DNA of 64,000 nt from Streptomyces sp. HmicA12 (GTDB lineage Bacteria > Actinomycetota > Actinomycetes > Streptomycetales > Streptomycetaceae). A program made the translations under genes and the position numbers. The notes under the pieces are model-generated. The model saw only the letters and a program-made list of their open reading frames with translations, was not told the DNA's origin and ran no database searches. Where the stretch lies: assembly GCF_000373565.1 (NCBI RefSeq), contig NZ_KB891809.1:288153-352152 (forward strand), written 5' to 3'. This document shows positions 24,830 to 33,932 of this stretch, piece after piece; positions within the stretch are counted from its first letter, which is position 1, and each line of letters opens with the position of its first letter.

Positions 24830-25678
24830 ATGCCTACTTTCGACACTCCGCAGCCCATCTCGGTCACCGCGCACATGGACGCGGGATCCCTCCACTTCGT
24901 GGCCGGCGACCGGGCCGACACCGTCGTCGACGTGCGGCCGCGCGACGCGAAGCGGGACCTCGACGTCAAGGCCGCCGAGCAGACCGAGGCCACCTTCTCG
25001 AACGGCACGCTGCACGTCAGGACGCCCAAGGGCAACTTCTTCGGCCTCGGCCGCACCGGAACCGTCGACGTGACGGTCGAACTGCCCGCGGGCTCCCGGC
25101 TCGACGTGACCGGCGCCTGGGCCGAGGTGCGCGGCGCGGGCTCGTTCGGCGAGGTCCGGGTGAAGACCTCCGCGGGCGACGTCCGCTTCGACGAGACCGG
25201 CCCGCTGCACCTCACCGCCTCGCACGGCTCCATCGCCGTGGACCACGTCGAGGGCCCCGCCGAGATCACCACCAGCTCCGGCAGCGTGCGCGTCGGCGCC
25301 GTGGACGGCACGGCCGTCCTGAAGAACTCGCACGGCGCGACGACCGTCGGCCTCGTCACGGGCGATCTGCGGGTCCGCGCCGCCAACGGCGACATCACCG
25401 TCGAGCGGGCCGAGGGCTCGGTCACCGCGACCAACGCCAACGGCGGCCTGCGCGTCCTCGAAGTCGCCCGCGGCACCGTGCAGTTGGAGACCTCCAACGG
25501 CTCCATCGAGGTCGGCGTCCGCACGGGCACGGCGACCTGGCTGGACGTCCAGTCGTCCAACGGGCACGTGCGCAACTCGCTCGCCGAGTCCGAGGGCCCG
25601 GAGCAGACCGAGGACACCGTCGAGGTGAAGGCCCGTACCCGCTACGGCAACATCGAGATCCGCCGCGCCCGCGCCTGA
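24830..25678 (+). CDS. DUF4097 beta-strand repeat protein
   Basis: 282 residues, almost all short beta-strand repeats with Gly/Asn/Ser turns: EVRVKTSAGDVRFDETG, TASHGSIAVDHVEGPAEI, TTSSGSVRVGAVDG, NSHGATTVGLVTGDLRV, ATNANGGLRVLEVARG. This is the DUF4097 (adhesin-like right-handed beta-helix) pattern. No signal peptide, so cytoplasmic. ATG at 24830. Such genes often sit between a regulator and a DrrAB exporter in Streptomyces; function unknown. Confidence 0.9.
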   Translation: MPTFDTPQPISVTAHMDAGSLHFVAGDRADTVVDVRPRDAKRDLDVKAAEQTEATFSNGTLHVRTPKGNFFGLGRTGTVDVTVELPAGSRLDVTGAWAEVRGAGSFGEVRVKTSAGDVRFDETGPLHLTASHGSIAVDHVEGPAEITTSSGSVRVGAVDGTAVLKNSHGATTVGLVTGDLRVRAANGDITVERAEGSVTATNANGGLRVLEVARGTVQLETSNGSIEVGVRTGTATWLDVQSSNGHVRNSLAESEGPEQTEDTVEVKARTRYGNIEIRRARA

Positions 25679-25739
25679 GCCCACCGCGCCGCGCCGGCTC
25701 CCCTTCCTCCGTCCACCACCCCTCGAACGGGAGGGCTCC

Positions 25740-26741
25740 ATGCCTTCTTCTGTCATGCCCACGTCCAGTCAGTCGGGCCGTCGGCCGTCCGCCGCCGCCG
25801 TCTCCGCCCTCGGCCTGCGCAAGTCGTACGGCGACAAGACCGTCCTCGACGGCATCGACCTGCGCATCCCGGCCGGTTCGGTCTTCGCGCTGCTCGGCCC
25901 GAACGGCGCCGGCAAGACCACCACCGTCCAGATCCTGTCCACCCTCGTCTCCGCCGACGGCGGGCAGGCCCAGGTCGCGGGCCACGACGTGGCGACGTCA
26001 CCGGACGGGGTGCGCGCCGCGATCGGTGTCACCGGCCAGTTCTCCGCGGTGGACGGGCTGATCACCGGCGAGGAGAACATGCTCCTCATGGCCGACCTGC
26101 ACCACCTCGCCAAGCGGGAGGGGCGCCGGGTCGCCGCCGAACTCCTCGAACGCTTCGACCTCGCCGACGCCGCGAAGAAGCCGGCCTCGACCTACTCCGG
26201 CGGCATGAAGCGCCGCCTCGACATCGCCATGACCCTCGTCGGCAGCCCGCGGATCATCTTCCTCGACGAGCCGACGACCGGCCTCGACCCGCGCTCCCGG
26301 CACACCATGTGGGGCATCATCCGCGGACTCGTCGCCGACGGCGTCACCGTCTTCCTCACCACGCAGTACCTGGAGGAGGCCGACGAACTCGCCGACCGCA
26401 TCGCCGTGTTGAACGACGGCAGGATCGCCGCCGAGGGCAGCGCCGAGGAGCTGAAGCGGATCGTCCCCGGCGGCCACGTCCGGCTCCGCTTCACCGACCC
26501 GGACGCCTACCGGAGCGCCTCCGCCGCACTCCAGGTCGCCGCCCGCGACGACGAGGCCCTGTCGCTCCAGATCCCCAGCGACGGCAGCCAGCGCGAACTG
26601 CGCTCGATCCTCGACCGGCTGGACTCCCTGTCCATCGAGGCCGACGAACTCACGGTGCACACGCCCGATCTCGACGACGTCTTCTTCGCCCTCACCGGCC
26701 CGGCCGACGTCCCCGCCCCGACCAAGGAGAACGTCCGATGA
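25740..26741 (+). CDS. DrrA-type ABC transporter ATPase
   Basis: 333 residues. Walker A GPNGAGKTTT, signature TYSGGMKRRLDIAM, Walker B IIFLDEPTTGLD, and the DrrA-family C-terminal domain (VRLRFTDPDAYRSAS ... HTPDLDDVFFALTG). It powers the permease at 26738-27517, whose ATG overlaps its stop. Drug or lipid export is typical of the family; the substrate here is unknown. Confidence 0.95.
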   Translation: MPSSVMPTSSQSGRRPSAAAVSALGLRKSYGDKTVLDGIDLRIPAGSVFALLGPNGAGKTTTVQILSTLVSADGGQAQVAGHDVATSPDGVRAAIGVTGQFSAVDGLITGEENMLLMADLHHLAKREGRRVAAELLERFDLADAAKKPASTYSGGMKRRLDIAMTLVGSPRIIFLDEPTTGLDPRSRHTMWGIIRGLVADGVTVFLTTQYLEEADELADRIAVLNDGRIAAEGSAEELKRIVPGGHVRLRFTDPDAYRSASAALQVAARDDEALSLQIPSDGSQRELRSILDRLDSLSIEADELTVHTPDLDDVFFALTGPADVPAPTKENVR

Positions 26742-27517
26742 GCACCCTCGCCCTCGCCGTCCGCGACTCCTCGACGATGCTGCGCCGCAACCTGCTGCAC
26801 GCCCGCCGCTATCCGTCGATGACGCTGAACCTGCTGCTCACCCCGGTCGTCCTGCTCCTGCTCTTCGTCTACATCTTCGGCGACGTGATGAGCGGCGGCG
26901 CGGGCCGCGACGCCTACCTCGCCTATCTCCTGCCCGGCATCGCGCTGATGACCATCGGCTCCACCACCATCGGCACCGCGGTCTCGGTCGCCATGGACAT
27001 GAGCGAAGGCATCATGGCCCGCTTCCGCACCATGGCCATCCACCGCCCCTCGGTGCTCGTCGGCCATGTCATCGGCAGCGTCCTGCAGTCCGTCGCCAGC
27101 GTGGTCCTGGTGGGCGCGGTCGGGGTGGCCATCGGCTTCCGCTCCACCGACGCGAGCGCCCTGGAGTGGCTCGCCGCCTTCGGCCTGATCGCGCTGTTCT
27201 CCCTGGCCCTGACCTGGATCGCCGTCGGCATGGGCCTGATCAGCCCGAACCCCGAGGCCGCCAGCAACAACGCCATGCCGCTGATCTTCCTCCCCTTCAT
27301 CTCCAGCGCGTTCGTGCCGGTCGACGCGATGCCGGGCTGGTTCCAGCCGATCGCCGAGTACCAGCCCTTCACCCCCGCCATCGAGACGCTGCGCGGCCTG
27401 CTCCTCGGCACGGAGATCGGCCACAACGGCTGGCTCGCCCTCGTCTGGTCCGTCGGCCTCGCGGTCCTCGGCTACTTCTGGGCCGCGGCGAAGTTCAACA
27501 GCTCCGCGGAGCGCTGA
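26738..27517 (+). CDS. ABC-2 type (DrrB-like) permease
   Basis: 259 residues with six hydrophobic segments (LNLLLTPVVLLLLFVYIFG, YLLPGIALMTIGSTTIG, VLQSVASVVLVGAVGVAIGF, FGLIALFSLALTWIAVGM, MPLIFLPFISSAFVPVDAM, LALVWSVGLAVLGYFWAAA). Overlaps the ATPase stop by 4 bp. Its stop lies 7 bp from the stop of the convergent GMC oxidoreductase gene, leaving no room for a separate terminator. Confidence 0.95.
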   Translation: MSTLALAVRDSSTMLRRNLLHARRYPSMTLNLLLTPVVLLLLFVYIFGDVMSGGAGRDAYLAYLLPGIALMTIGSTTIGTAVSVAMDMSEGIMARFRTMAIHRPSVLVGHVIGSVLQSVASVVLVGAVGVAIGFRSTDASALEWLAAFGLIALFSLALTWIAVGMGLISPNPEAASNNAMPLIFLPFISSAFVPVDAMPGWFQPIAEYQPFTPAIETLRGLLLGTEIGHNGWLALVWSVGLAVLGYFWAAAKFNSSAER

Positions 27518-27524
27518 GACACCG

Positions 27525-29255
27525 TCACAGCCGCAACTCCCCGTAGGCACCGGCCGGCACGGCCGGTGCCGCGGGCGCGACCGGCGCGAGGCCGTCCCGG
27601 TACGGATCCCCCTGATCCGGCCGAGGATCGGCCTCGCCCTTGTTCGGCCAGTACGCCATCGCGCGCTCGGCCTGCGCCGTGATCGTCAGGGACGGGTTCA
27701 CACCGAGGTTCGCGGAGACCGCGGAGCCGTCCACCACCGAGAGGCCGGGGTGCCCGTACACCCGGTGGTACGGGTCGATGACCCCGCTCTCGGCGGACTC
27801 CCCGATGGCGCAGCCCCCGAGGAAGTGCGCGGTGAGCGGCTTGCCCATCAGCTCGCCGAGGTTGGTGCCGGCGAACCCGTTGATGGACTCGGCGATCAGC
27901 CCGGCCGCCTCCCAACCCTCCGCGATGTGCACGGGGTTGGGCCGCCCGTGCCCCTGCTCGGCGGTGAGCGCGCCGCGGCGCGTGAGCCCGGTGGTGAGCG
28001 AGTTGTCGTGGGTCTGCATGACGAGCCCGATGATGGTCCGCTCCGACCAGTGCCGCAGCGCGACGGTGCGCGCCACGAGCACCGGGTGGGAGAGGAAGGC
28101 GAGCGCGGCGGCCAGCGGCTTCGGCAGGTTCTGCCTGTACTGCGGTACGCAGATCAGGGCCATCAAATTGGAGCCCTTGCCGTAGCGGACGTTCTCGATG
28201 TGGGTGGTGGGGTTCGGGTGCACGGACGAGGTGATGGCGACCCCGCGCGTGAAGTCCACGTCCTTGCGCCCGAGGCGCCGCGGCCAGGTCAACGCCCCTA
28301 CCAGCGCTTCGGAGTTGGTGCGCGTCAGCACCCCGAGCCGCTCCGAGAGCCGGGGCAGGACACCGTCCGCCTTCATCCGGTGCAGCAGGGTCTGGGTGCC
28401 GTACGTTCCCGCGGCGAGGACCACGCGCCGGGCGCGCAGCACGGTCTTCCTCCCTCGCCGGCGCTTGTTCGTGGGCACGGTCGTGACCTCGTACGTGCCG
28501 TCGTCGAGCTCGCGCACGGAGGTGACCGTCGTCATGGGCCGGACCTCGGCGCCGATCCGTTCGGCGAGGTGGAGGTAGTTCTCGGTGAGGGTGTTCTTGG
28601 CGCCGACGCGGCAGCCGGTCATGCAGGACCCGCACTCGGTGCAGGCGGCGCGGGCCGGCCCGGCGCCACCGAAGTACGGGTCGGCGACTTCCGTGCCCGG
28701 CGCGGCGGTTGTCCCGCCCTCCGCGTCCTTGCCGTCGCCGAAGAACACCCCCACGGGCGTGAGCCGGAAGGTGTCGCCCGCGCCCATTGTCCGCGCGGCG
28801 TCCCGCAGCAGTTCGTCGGCCTCGGTGGTGGTCGGGTTGGTGCGCACACCGAGCATGCGGCGCGCCTGGTCGTAGTACGGGGCGAGCGCGGCCTGCCAGT
28901 CGGTGATGCCCGCCCACTGCTTGTCCTCGAAGAAGGCGGGCGGCGGGACGTAGAGGGTGTTGGCGTAGTTGAGCGATCCGCCGCCGACCCCGGCCCCCGC
29001 GAGCACCATGACGTTCTTCATCAGGTGGATGCGCTGGATCCCGTACATGCCGAGGCGGGGCGCCCACAGATAGTCCCGCACCTTCAGGGACGTACGGGGC
29101 AGGGTGTCGCGCGTGTAGCGCCGGCCCGCCTCCAACACGCCCACCCGGTAACCCTTCTCGGAGAGCCGGAGCGCGGAGACGGAGCCTCCGAACCCGGATC
29201 CGACGACGATCACGTCGTAGTCGTACGCGCCCGGCGAACCGTCGGCCTCAGGCAC
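27525..29255 (-). CDS. GMC-type flavoprotein oxidoreductase with Cys-rich motif
   Basis: 576 residues. FAD loop VIVVGSGFGGSVSALRL (about 15-31), GAGVGGGSLNYANTLY, and the C-terminal GGCAIGES/VYGHPGLSVVDGSAVSANLGVNPSLTI block of GMC oxidoreductases. CTECGSCMTGCRVGAKNT is a ferredoxin-like Cys cluster seen in cholesterol-oxidase-like members. Likely oxidises a sterol or long-chain alcohol. GTG start at 29255 overlaps the end of the fadD-like gene by 8 bp, so both are made from one mRNA. Confidence 0.92.
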   Translation of the reverse strand: MPEADGSPGAYDYDVIVVGSGFGGSVSALRLSEKGYRVGVLEAGRRYTRDTLPRTSLKVRDYLWAPRLGMYGIQRIHLMKNVMVLAGAGVGGGSLNYANTLYVPPPAFFEDKQWAGITDWQAALAPYYDQARRMLGVRTNPTTTEADELLRDAARTMGAGDTFRLTPVGVFFGDGKDAEGGTTAAPGTEVADPYFGGAGPARAACTECGSCMTGCRVGAKNTLTENYLHLAERIGAEVRPMTTVTSVRELDDGTYEVTTVPTNKRRRGRKTVLRARRVVLAAGTYGTQTLLHRMKADGVLPRLSERLGVLTRTNSEALVGALTWPRRLGRKDVDFTRGVAITSSVHPNPTTHIENVRYGKGSNLMALICVPQYRQNLPKPLAAALAFLSHPVLVARTVALRHWSERTIIGLVMQTHDNSLTTGLTRRGALTAEQGHGRPNPVHIAEGWEAAGLIAESINGFAGTNLGELMGKPLTAHFLGGCAIGESAESGVIDPYHRVYGHPGLSVVDGSAVSANLGVNPSLTITAQAERAMAYWPNKGEADPRPDQGDPYRDGLAPVAPAAPAVPAGAYGELRL

Positions 29256-31185
29256 CGTACAGCTCCTCGATCTCGCGCTCGTACGCTGCCGTGACCGCCT
29301 GCCGCTTGATCTTCAGGGACGGGGTGAGCAGACCGTTGTCCTCGGTGAACTCGCCCTCGACCAGCTTGAATTTGCGGATCGACTCGGCGCGCGAGACCGC
29401 TTCGTTGGCGTAGTCGACGGCCTTCTGGACGTCCGCCACGATCCGCGGGTCGGCGATGATCTCGCTCATCGGGGTGTCGGCGGGCATCTTGCGTACGTTC
29501 AGCCAGTGGGCCACGGACTCGGGTTCGAGGGTGATGAGGGCGCCGACGTAGGAGCGGTTGTCGCCGACGACGATGCACTGGCCGACGGGCGAGCGGCTGC
29601 GCAGCCGGTCCTCCAGGACGGCCGGGGAGACGTTCTTGCCGCCGCTGGTGACGAGGATGTCCTTCTTGCGGCCGGTGATGGCGAGATAGCCGTCGTCGTC
29701 GAGCGCGCCGAGGTCACCGGTCGCGAACCAGCCGTCGTCGAGGACTTCGGCGGTCGCCGCCGCGTCGTTCCAGTACGCGCCGAAGACGATGCCGCCCTTG
29801 ACGAGCACCTCGCCGTCGTCGGCGATCCTGATGGTGGTGCCGGGCACGGGCAGGCCCACGGTGCCGGGCCGGGGCCGCAGCGGCGGGGTGATGGTGGCGG
29901 CGGCGGTCGTCTCGGTGAGGCCGTAGCCCTCGTAGATGACGATTCCGGCGGCGTAGAAGAAGAGGTTGAGATTGCGGTCGAGGGGCGAGCCGCCGCTGAT
30001 CGCGTAGCGCAGCCGGCCGCCCAGCTCCTTGCGGACGCGGCGGTAGACGAGGAGGTCGTAGAGACCGGCGCCGAGCCGCAGGCCGAGGCCCGGCCCCCGC
30101 CCCGCCTCCAGGAACTTCGCCAGGTGCTGCTCGGCGAAGCGGACCGCGATCCGGTCGGCCCGGTCGAAGGACGAGCCGCGCCCGATCTTCTCGGCGGTGG
30201 CCCGCCCGGTGTCGTGGATCTTCTCGAAGAGGTACGGCACGCCGACCACGAACGTCGGCCGGAACGAACGGAGTTCGGGCCGCAGCTCGTCCGGCTTGAT
30301 GCTCGGGCAGTGGCCCAGCTCGATCCGGGCGAGCAGGCACGCCACCTGGATCGTCCGCCCCAGGATGTGCGCGAGCGGGAGGAAGAGCAGCGTCGAGGCG
30401 GTCTGGCCCGTGATGGCCTTGAAGATGGGGTGCAGCAGCTCGACGGTGTTCGCGGCCTCCGCGTACAGGTTGCCGTGCGTGAGGACGCAGCCCTTGGGGC
30501 GGCCGGTGGTGCCGGAGGTGTAGCAGACGGTCGCGACGGAGTCGGCGGTCAGCGCGGCGCGCCGCTTGGTGACCTCCTCGTCGGATATCTCCCGTCCCTG
30601 CGTGGCGAGTTCGAGGACGGCGCCCGCCTCCAGCTGCCAGATGCGGGGGCGGTCCGGCTCCGGCAGGGCGGCCTCGGCGGCGGCCTCGTTCTCCGGGGTC
30701 TCCACGATCAGCAGCCGGGCGCCCGAGTCCCGTACGATCCACTCGATCTGCTCGGGCGACGAGGTGGCGTAGATGGGCACGGTCTGCCCGCCCGCCGCCC
30801 AGATCGCGAAGTCGAGGACCTCCCACTCGTAGCGGGTGCGCGACATCAGGGCGACGCGGCCGCCCGGTTCGAGCCCGGCGGCGATCAGCCCCTTCGCGGC
30901 GGCGGTCACCTCGCGGGCGAACGCGGCGGCCGTGACCGGCTTCCATTCTTCGGGGGCGCCGGCCTCCTTACGCCGAAGCACCACCGTCTCCGGCGCCTCG
31001 GCGGCGTTCACGAACGGGATGTCGGCGGACGTCCTGAGCGCCGAGCCGTCCGGCGGTGGCGCGGCGAGCGGCGCGGTGCGCGCCTCGCGGACGACCCCCT
31101 GGTCGTCCCTGACGAGTTCGACCTGCACGCGGTCGGCCAGGTCGCTGCGCTTCCTGGCCCGCTTCAGATCCTTGCGTACGCCCAT
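29248..31185 (-). CDS. fadD: long-chain acyl-CoA synthetase (AMP-forming)
   Basis: 645 residues. P-loop YTSGTTGRPKGCVLTHGN, LPLAHILGR, YGLTETTAA, YWNDAAATAEVLDDGWFATGDLG, and KDILVTSGGKNVSP. The C-terminal catalytic Lys region is SLKIKRQAV. It is the FadD15-like long form found in actinobacteria. Co-transcribed with the GMC oxidoreductase. An inverted repeat at 31266-31281 lies 80 bp upstream and matches the sites of the TetR gene. Confidence 0.95.
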   Translation of the reverse strand: MGVRKDLKRARKRSDLADRVQVELVRDDQGVVREARTAPLAAPPPDGSALRTSADIPFVNAAEAPETVVLRRKEAGAPEEWKPVTAAAFAREVTAAAKGLIAAGLEPGGRVALMSRTRYEWEVLDFAIWAAGGQTVPIYATSSPEQIEWIVRDSGARLLIVETPENEAAAEAALPEPDRPRIWQLEAGAVLELATQGREISDEEVTKRRAALTADSVATVCYTSGTTGRPKGCVLTHGNLYAEAANTVELLHPIFKAITGQTASTLLFLPLAHILGRTIQVACLLARIELGHCPSIKPDELRPELRSFRPTFVVGVPYLFEKIHDTGRATAEKIGRGSSFDRADRIAVRFAEQHLAKFLEAGRGPGLGLRLGAGLYDLLVYRRVRKELGGRLRYAISGGSPLDRNLNLFFYAAGIVIYEGYGLTETTAAATITPPLRPRPGTVGLPVPGTTIRIADDGEVLVKGGIVFGAYWNDAAATAEVLDDGWFATGDLGALDDDGYLAITGRKKDILVTSGGKNVSPAVLEDRLRSRSPVGQCIVVGDNRSYVGALITLEPESVAHWLNVRKMPADTPMSEIIADPRIVADVQKAVDYANEAVSRAESIRKFKLVEGEFTEDNGLLTPSLKIKRQAVTAAYEREIEELYGA

Positions 31186-31265
31186 GACGGCTCCCGGTCG
31201 CGCGGCTGCTGAACTGCTGTACTCCGGTGCTTCCCCGTACCCACTCGAACTTACTCGGGGGTCAA

Positions 31266-31281
31266 CTTACCGACGCGTAAG
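31266..31281. promoter_or_regulatory. TetR operator upstream of fadD
   Basis: CTTACCGACGCGTAAG, inverted arms CTTAC/GTAAG. It shares the arms and 6-base spacing with the operator at 32075-32090, so the TetR regulator encoded next door probably represses fadD and the GMC gene. Confidence 0.7.
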
Positions 31282-31358
31282 GAAATATCAATGGGTCGCG
31301 CGCGAATCCGCGTACGGGAGCGATCTCGCCGTACGGATGTCGCGCGGGAGCGGTCCCG

Positions 31359-32045
31359 TCACCCCTCGGGCAGCCACGCCTCGCCGTCGAGCACGTCGCG
31401 CATGCCCACCCACACCATGTTCATCAGGCGCAGGGTGACGGCCTCGGGCGACTGGTCGGGGTTGTGCTCCATCCAGTCGGTGAGCGAGTCCGCCGCGCCG
31501 ACCAGCGCGTGGGCGACGAAGTCGGCGTCCTGCGCCCCGAGCCGGGTGCCGCGCCCGCTCTCCGTGATGCCGTCCCTGATCAGTCCGGCCACCTCGGCCA
31601 TGACCGCGCGCCGGGCCTCGGCCACGGCGGCGGCGATCGCCTCACTGAGCTCGGAGGCCTGCCGGTGCAGCACGACCCAGCTGTCGCGGTGGGCGGCGAC
31701 GAACGCGAAGAACGCGGAGAGCCCGGCGTGCAGCCGCAGTTCGGGCGCGGCGCCCGCACCTCGCGCGGCCTCCTGGAAGGCGGCGACGAGCCGCTCGGCC
31801 TCCCGCCGCAGGCACGCCAGGAACAGCCCCTCCTTGGAGTCCAGGTAGAGGTACACCATCGGCTTGGAGATCCCGGCGAGTTCGGCGATCTCGTCGACGG
31901 AGGCTGCGTGATAGCCGCGCTTGGCGAAGATCCCGACGGCCACGTCGATGATCTGCTGCTCGCGCACCTGGCGCGGCACGCGCTTCCTGCGCGCTGCCGG
32001 CTGCCCCGCCGTGCGCCCTTGAGCTGCTCCCGATGTCCCCGTCAC
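31359..32045 (-). CDS. TetR-family regulator of the fatty-acid block
   Basis: 228 residues. N-terminal HTH: REQQIIDVAVGIFAKRGYHAASVDEIAELAGISKPMVYLYLDSKEGLF (about 28-75). The C-terminal ligand domain is all-helical and typical of acyl-CoA-sensing regulators. GTG start at 32045. It is divergent from the SCP2/acyl-CoA dehydrogenase operon and upstream of fadD; matching inverted repeats lie at both promoters. A long-chain acyl-CoA ligand is inferred from the neighbours. Confidence 0.93.
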   Translation of the reverse strand: MTGTSGAAQGRTAGQPAARRKRVPRQVREQQIIDVAVGIFAKRGYHAASVDEIAELAGISKPMVYLYLDSKEGLFLACLRREAERLVAAFQEAARGAGAAPELRLHAGLSAFFAFVAAHRDSWVVLHRQASELSEAIAAAVAEARRAVMAEVAGLIRDGITESGRGTRLGAQDADFVAHALVGAADSLTDWMEHNPDQSPEAVTLRLMNMVWVGMRDVLDGEAWLPEG

Positions 32046-32074
32046 TCTTGTCAGCCTACCTACCTCACCGTAAC

Positions 32075-32106
32075 CTTACCAATTAGTAAGTTTACTCAAC
32101 AGTAAG
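32075..32106. promoter_or_regulatory. tandem TetR operators in divergent promoter
   Basis: Two abutting inverted repeats: CTTACCAATTAGTAAG (32075-32090) and TTTACTCAACAGTAAG (32091-32106). The second overlaps the ribosome site AAGGAG of the SCP2 gene. They lie 29-61 bp from the TetR start, so the regulator should control itself and the plus-strand operon. Confidence 0.75.
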
Positions 32107-32118
32107 GAGTGTGGCCCC

Positions 32119-32586
32119 ATGAGCGGTGCCGACGACATCGCGGCGCTCGACTTCGCGACCGTCACGCCCGAGGAGTTCGCGCGGATCGTGAAGGGCCTGT
32201 CCGCGAAGGAGATCAACGAGATCGCGCAGGACGGCGCGCTGCGTGCCCGTGTCCTCAAGGAGGTGTTCGGGCGCATGGAGCGGCAGTTCAAGCCGGATGT
32301 CGCGGGGTCGCTCGAAGCGCTGATCCGCTGGAAGGTGACCGGTCAGGGCGAGACCGAGGACGCGGTCTACGAGACGAAGATCTCCGGCGGCACGTGCACG
32401 GCGACCGAGGGCCGCTCGGACGCCGACCCGCGCGTGACGCTGGTGATGGGCGACGCGGACTTCCTGAAGCTGGTCTCGGGCAACTCCTCGCCCGTGACGA
32501 TGTTCATGATGCGCAAGGTGAAGATCGCGGGCGATGTCGCGCTCGCGGCGGGCCTGACGCGCTACTTCGACATTCCCAAGGCGTAG
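32119..32586 (+). CDS. SCP2 sterol-carrier domain protein
   Basis: 155 residues. EFARIVKGLSAKEINEIAQ is followed by the SCP2 fold: SLEALIRWKVTG, TEGRSDADPRVTLVMGDADFLKLVSGNSSPVTMFMMRKVKIAGDVALA. It binds hydrophobic ligands such as sterols or acyl-CoA. AAGGAG lies 9 bases before the ATG. 19 bp upstream of the acyl-CoA dehydrogenase, forming an operon. Confidence 0.93.
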   Translation: MSGADDIAALDFATVTPEEFARIVKGLSAKEINEIAQDGALRARVLKEVFGRMERQFKPDVAGSLEALIRWKVTGQGETEDAVYETKISGGTCTATEGRSDADPRVTLVMGDADFLKLVSGNSSPVTMFMMRKVKIAGDVALAAGLTRYFDIPKA

Positions 32587-32605
32587 GGCGGGGCTGGATC
32601 GGATC

Positions 32606-33826
32606 ATGGCTTTCTCTCTCGAACTGGACGAGGAACAGCGGGACCTGCGCGACTGGGTGCACGGCTTCGCGGCGGACGTGGTCCGCCCGGCCGCCGCCGA
32701 GTGGGACGAGCGCGAGGAGACCCCCTGGCCGGTGATCCAGGAGGCCGCGAAGATCGGCCTGTACGGGTTCGAGTCGCTCGCGGAACTCTTCGGCGACCCG
32801 ACCGGCATCTCGCTGCAGATCGCCAACGAGGAGCTCTTCTGGGGCGACGCGGGGATCGGCATGGCCCTGTTCGGCACGTCGCTCGCGGTCGCCGGGATCT
32901 TCTCGTCCGGCACCCCCGACCAGCTGGCCGAGTGGGTGCCGCAGTGCTTCGGCGACGAGGACGACCCGAAGGTGGCCGCCTTCTGCGTGTCCGAACCGCA
33001 GGCGGGTTCGGACGTGGCGGCGATGCGGACGCGGGCGCGCTACGACGAGGCCAGGGACGAGTGGGTGATCAGCGGCCAGAAGGCCTGGATCACCAACGGC
33101 GGCATCGCCAACGTGCATGTCGTGATCGCCTCCGTGGACCCGGAGCTCGGCTCGCGCGGCCAGGCGGCGTTCATCGTGCCGCCGGGGACGCCCGGCCTCG
33201 AAGGCGCCAAGAAGATAAAGAAGTTGGGCCTGCGGGCCTCGCACACGGCCGACGTGTTCCTCGACGACGTACGGGTTCCCGGGCACTGCCTGCTCGGCGG
33301 CAAGGAGAAGCTCGACGCGCGTCTCGCGCGGGCCCGTGAGGGGACGCGCTCTGCCGGTGGCCGCAGCCAGGCGGCGATGTCCACCTTCGAGGTCAGCCGC
33401 CCGACCGTGGGCGCGCAGGCCCTCGGCATCGCGCGCGCCGCGTACGAGTACGCCCTGGAGTACGCGGGCGACCGGGAGGCGTTCGGCCGCCCCATCATCG
33501 AGAACCAGGCGATCGCGTTCGCCCTCGCGGACCTCCGCACGGAGATCGAGGCGTGCCGGCTGCTGATCTGGCAGGCCTCGTGGATGGCGCGCAACGACAA
33601 GGTCTTCGACGCGGGCCAGGGCTCGATGTCGAAGCTGCGCGCGGGCGAGCTGGCGGTGGCCTCGACCGAGAAGGCGATCCAGGTGCTCGGCGGGGCCGGG
33701 TACAGCAGGGAGCACCCGGTGGAGCGGATGTACCGGGACGCGAAGATCTACACGATCTTCGAGGGAACGAGCGAGATCCAGCGCCTTGTCATCGCACGGG
33801 CGATCTCGGGGCGGCAGATCAGGTAG
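32606..33826 (+). CDS. acyl-CoA dehydrogenase
   Basis: 406 residues, usual length. FAD/substrate motifs: AAFCVSEPQAGSDVAAMRT, WITNGGIANVHVVIAS, REAFGRPIIENQAIAFALADL, and the C-terminal QVLGGAGYSREHPVERMYRDAKIYTIFEGTSEIQ containing the catalytic-type Glu of the FEGTSEIQ motif. It does the first beta-oxidation step. With FadD and the SCP2 protein it makes a lipid/sterol degradation unit under TetR control. Confidence 0.95.
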   Translation: MAFSLELDEEQRDLRDWVHGFAADVVRPAAAEWDEREETPWPVIQEAAKIGLYGFESLAELFGDPTGISLQIANEELFWGDAGIGMALFGTSLAVAGIFSSGTPDQLAEWVPQCFGDEDDPKVAAFCVSEPQAGSDVAAMRTRARYDEARDEWVISGQKAWITNGGIANVHVVIASVDPELGSRGQAAFIVPPGTPGLEGAKKIKKLGLRASHTADVFLDDVRVPGHCLLGGKEKLDARLARAREGTRSAGGRSQAAMSTFEVSRPTVGAQALGIARAAYEYALEYAGDREAFGRPIIENQAIAFALADLRTEIEACRLLIWQASWMARNDKVFDAGQGSMSKLRAGELAVASTEKAIQVLGGAGYSREHPVERMYRDAKIYTIFEGTSEIQRLVIARAISGRQIR

Positions 33827-33873
33827 ATCCGGCGGATCGGGCAGATCGGGCGGATCAGGTGGTTCCCCGCGTT

Positions 33874-33911
33874 CTTCAAGGGGCGCGGGGAACTGCGCGC
33901 GCCCCTGAAGG
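33874..33911. terminator. repeat-derived hairpin between convergent genes
   Basis: CTTCAAGGGGCGCG (33874-33887) faces CGCGCGCCCCTGAAG (33897-33911), so the element folds into a stem with one bulge. It contains the 20-bp Streptomyces repeat core at 33880-33899. Position after the acyl-CoA dehydrogenase and before the convergent 33933-34241 gene fits a bidirectional terminator. Confidence 0.65.
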
Positions 33912-33932
33912 TTCCGCGACCGACCCCGTCGG

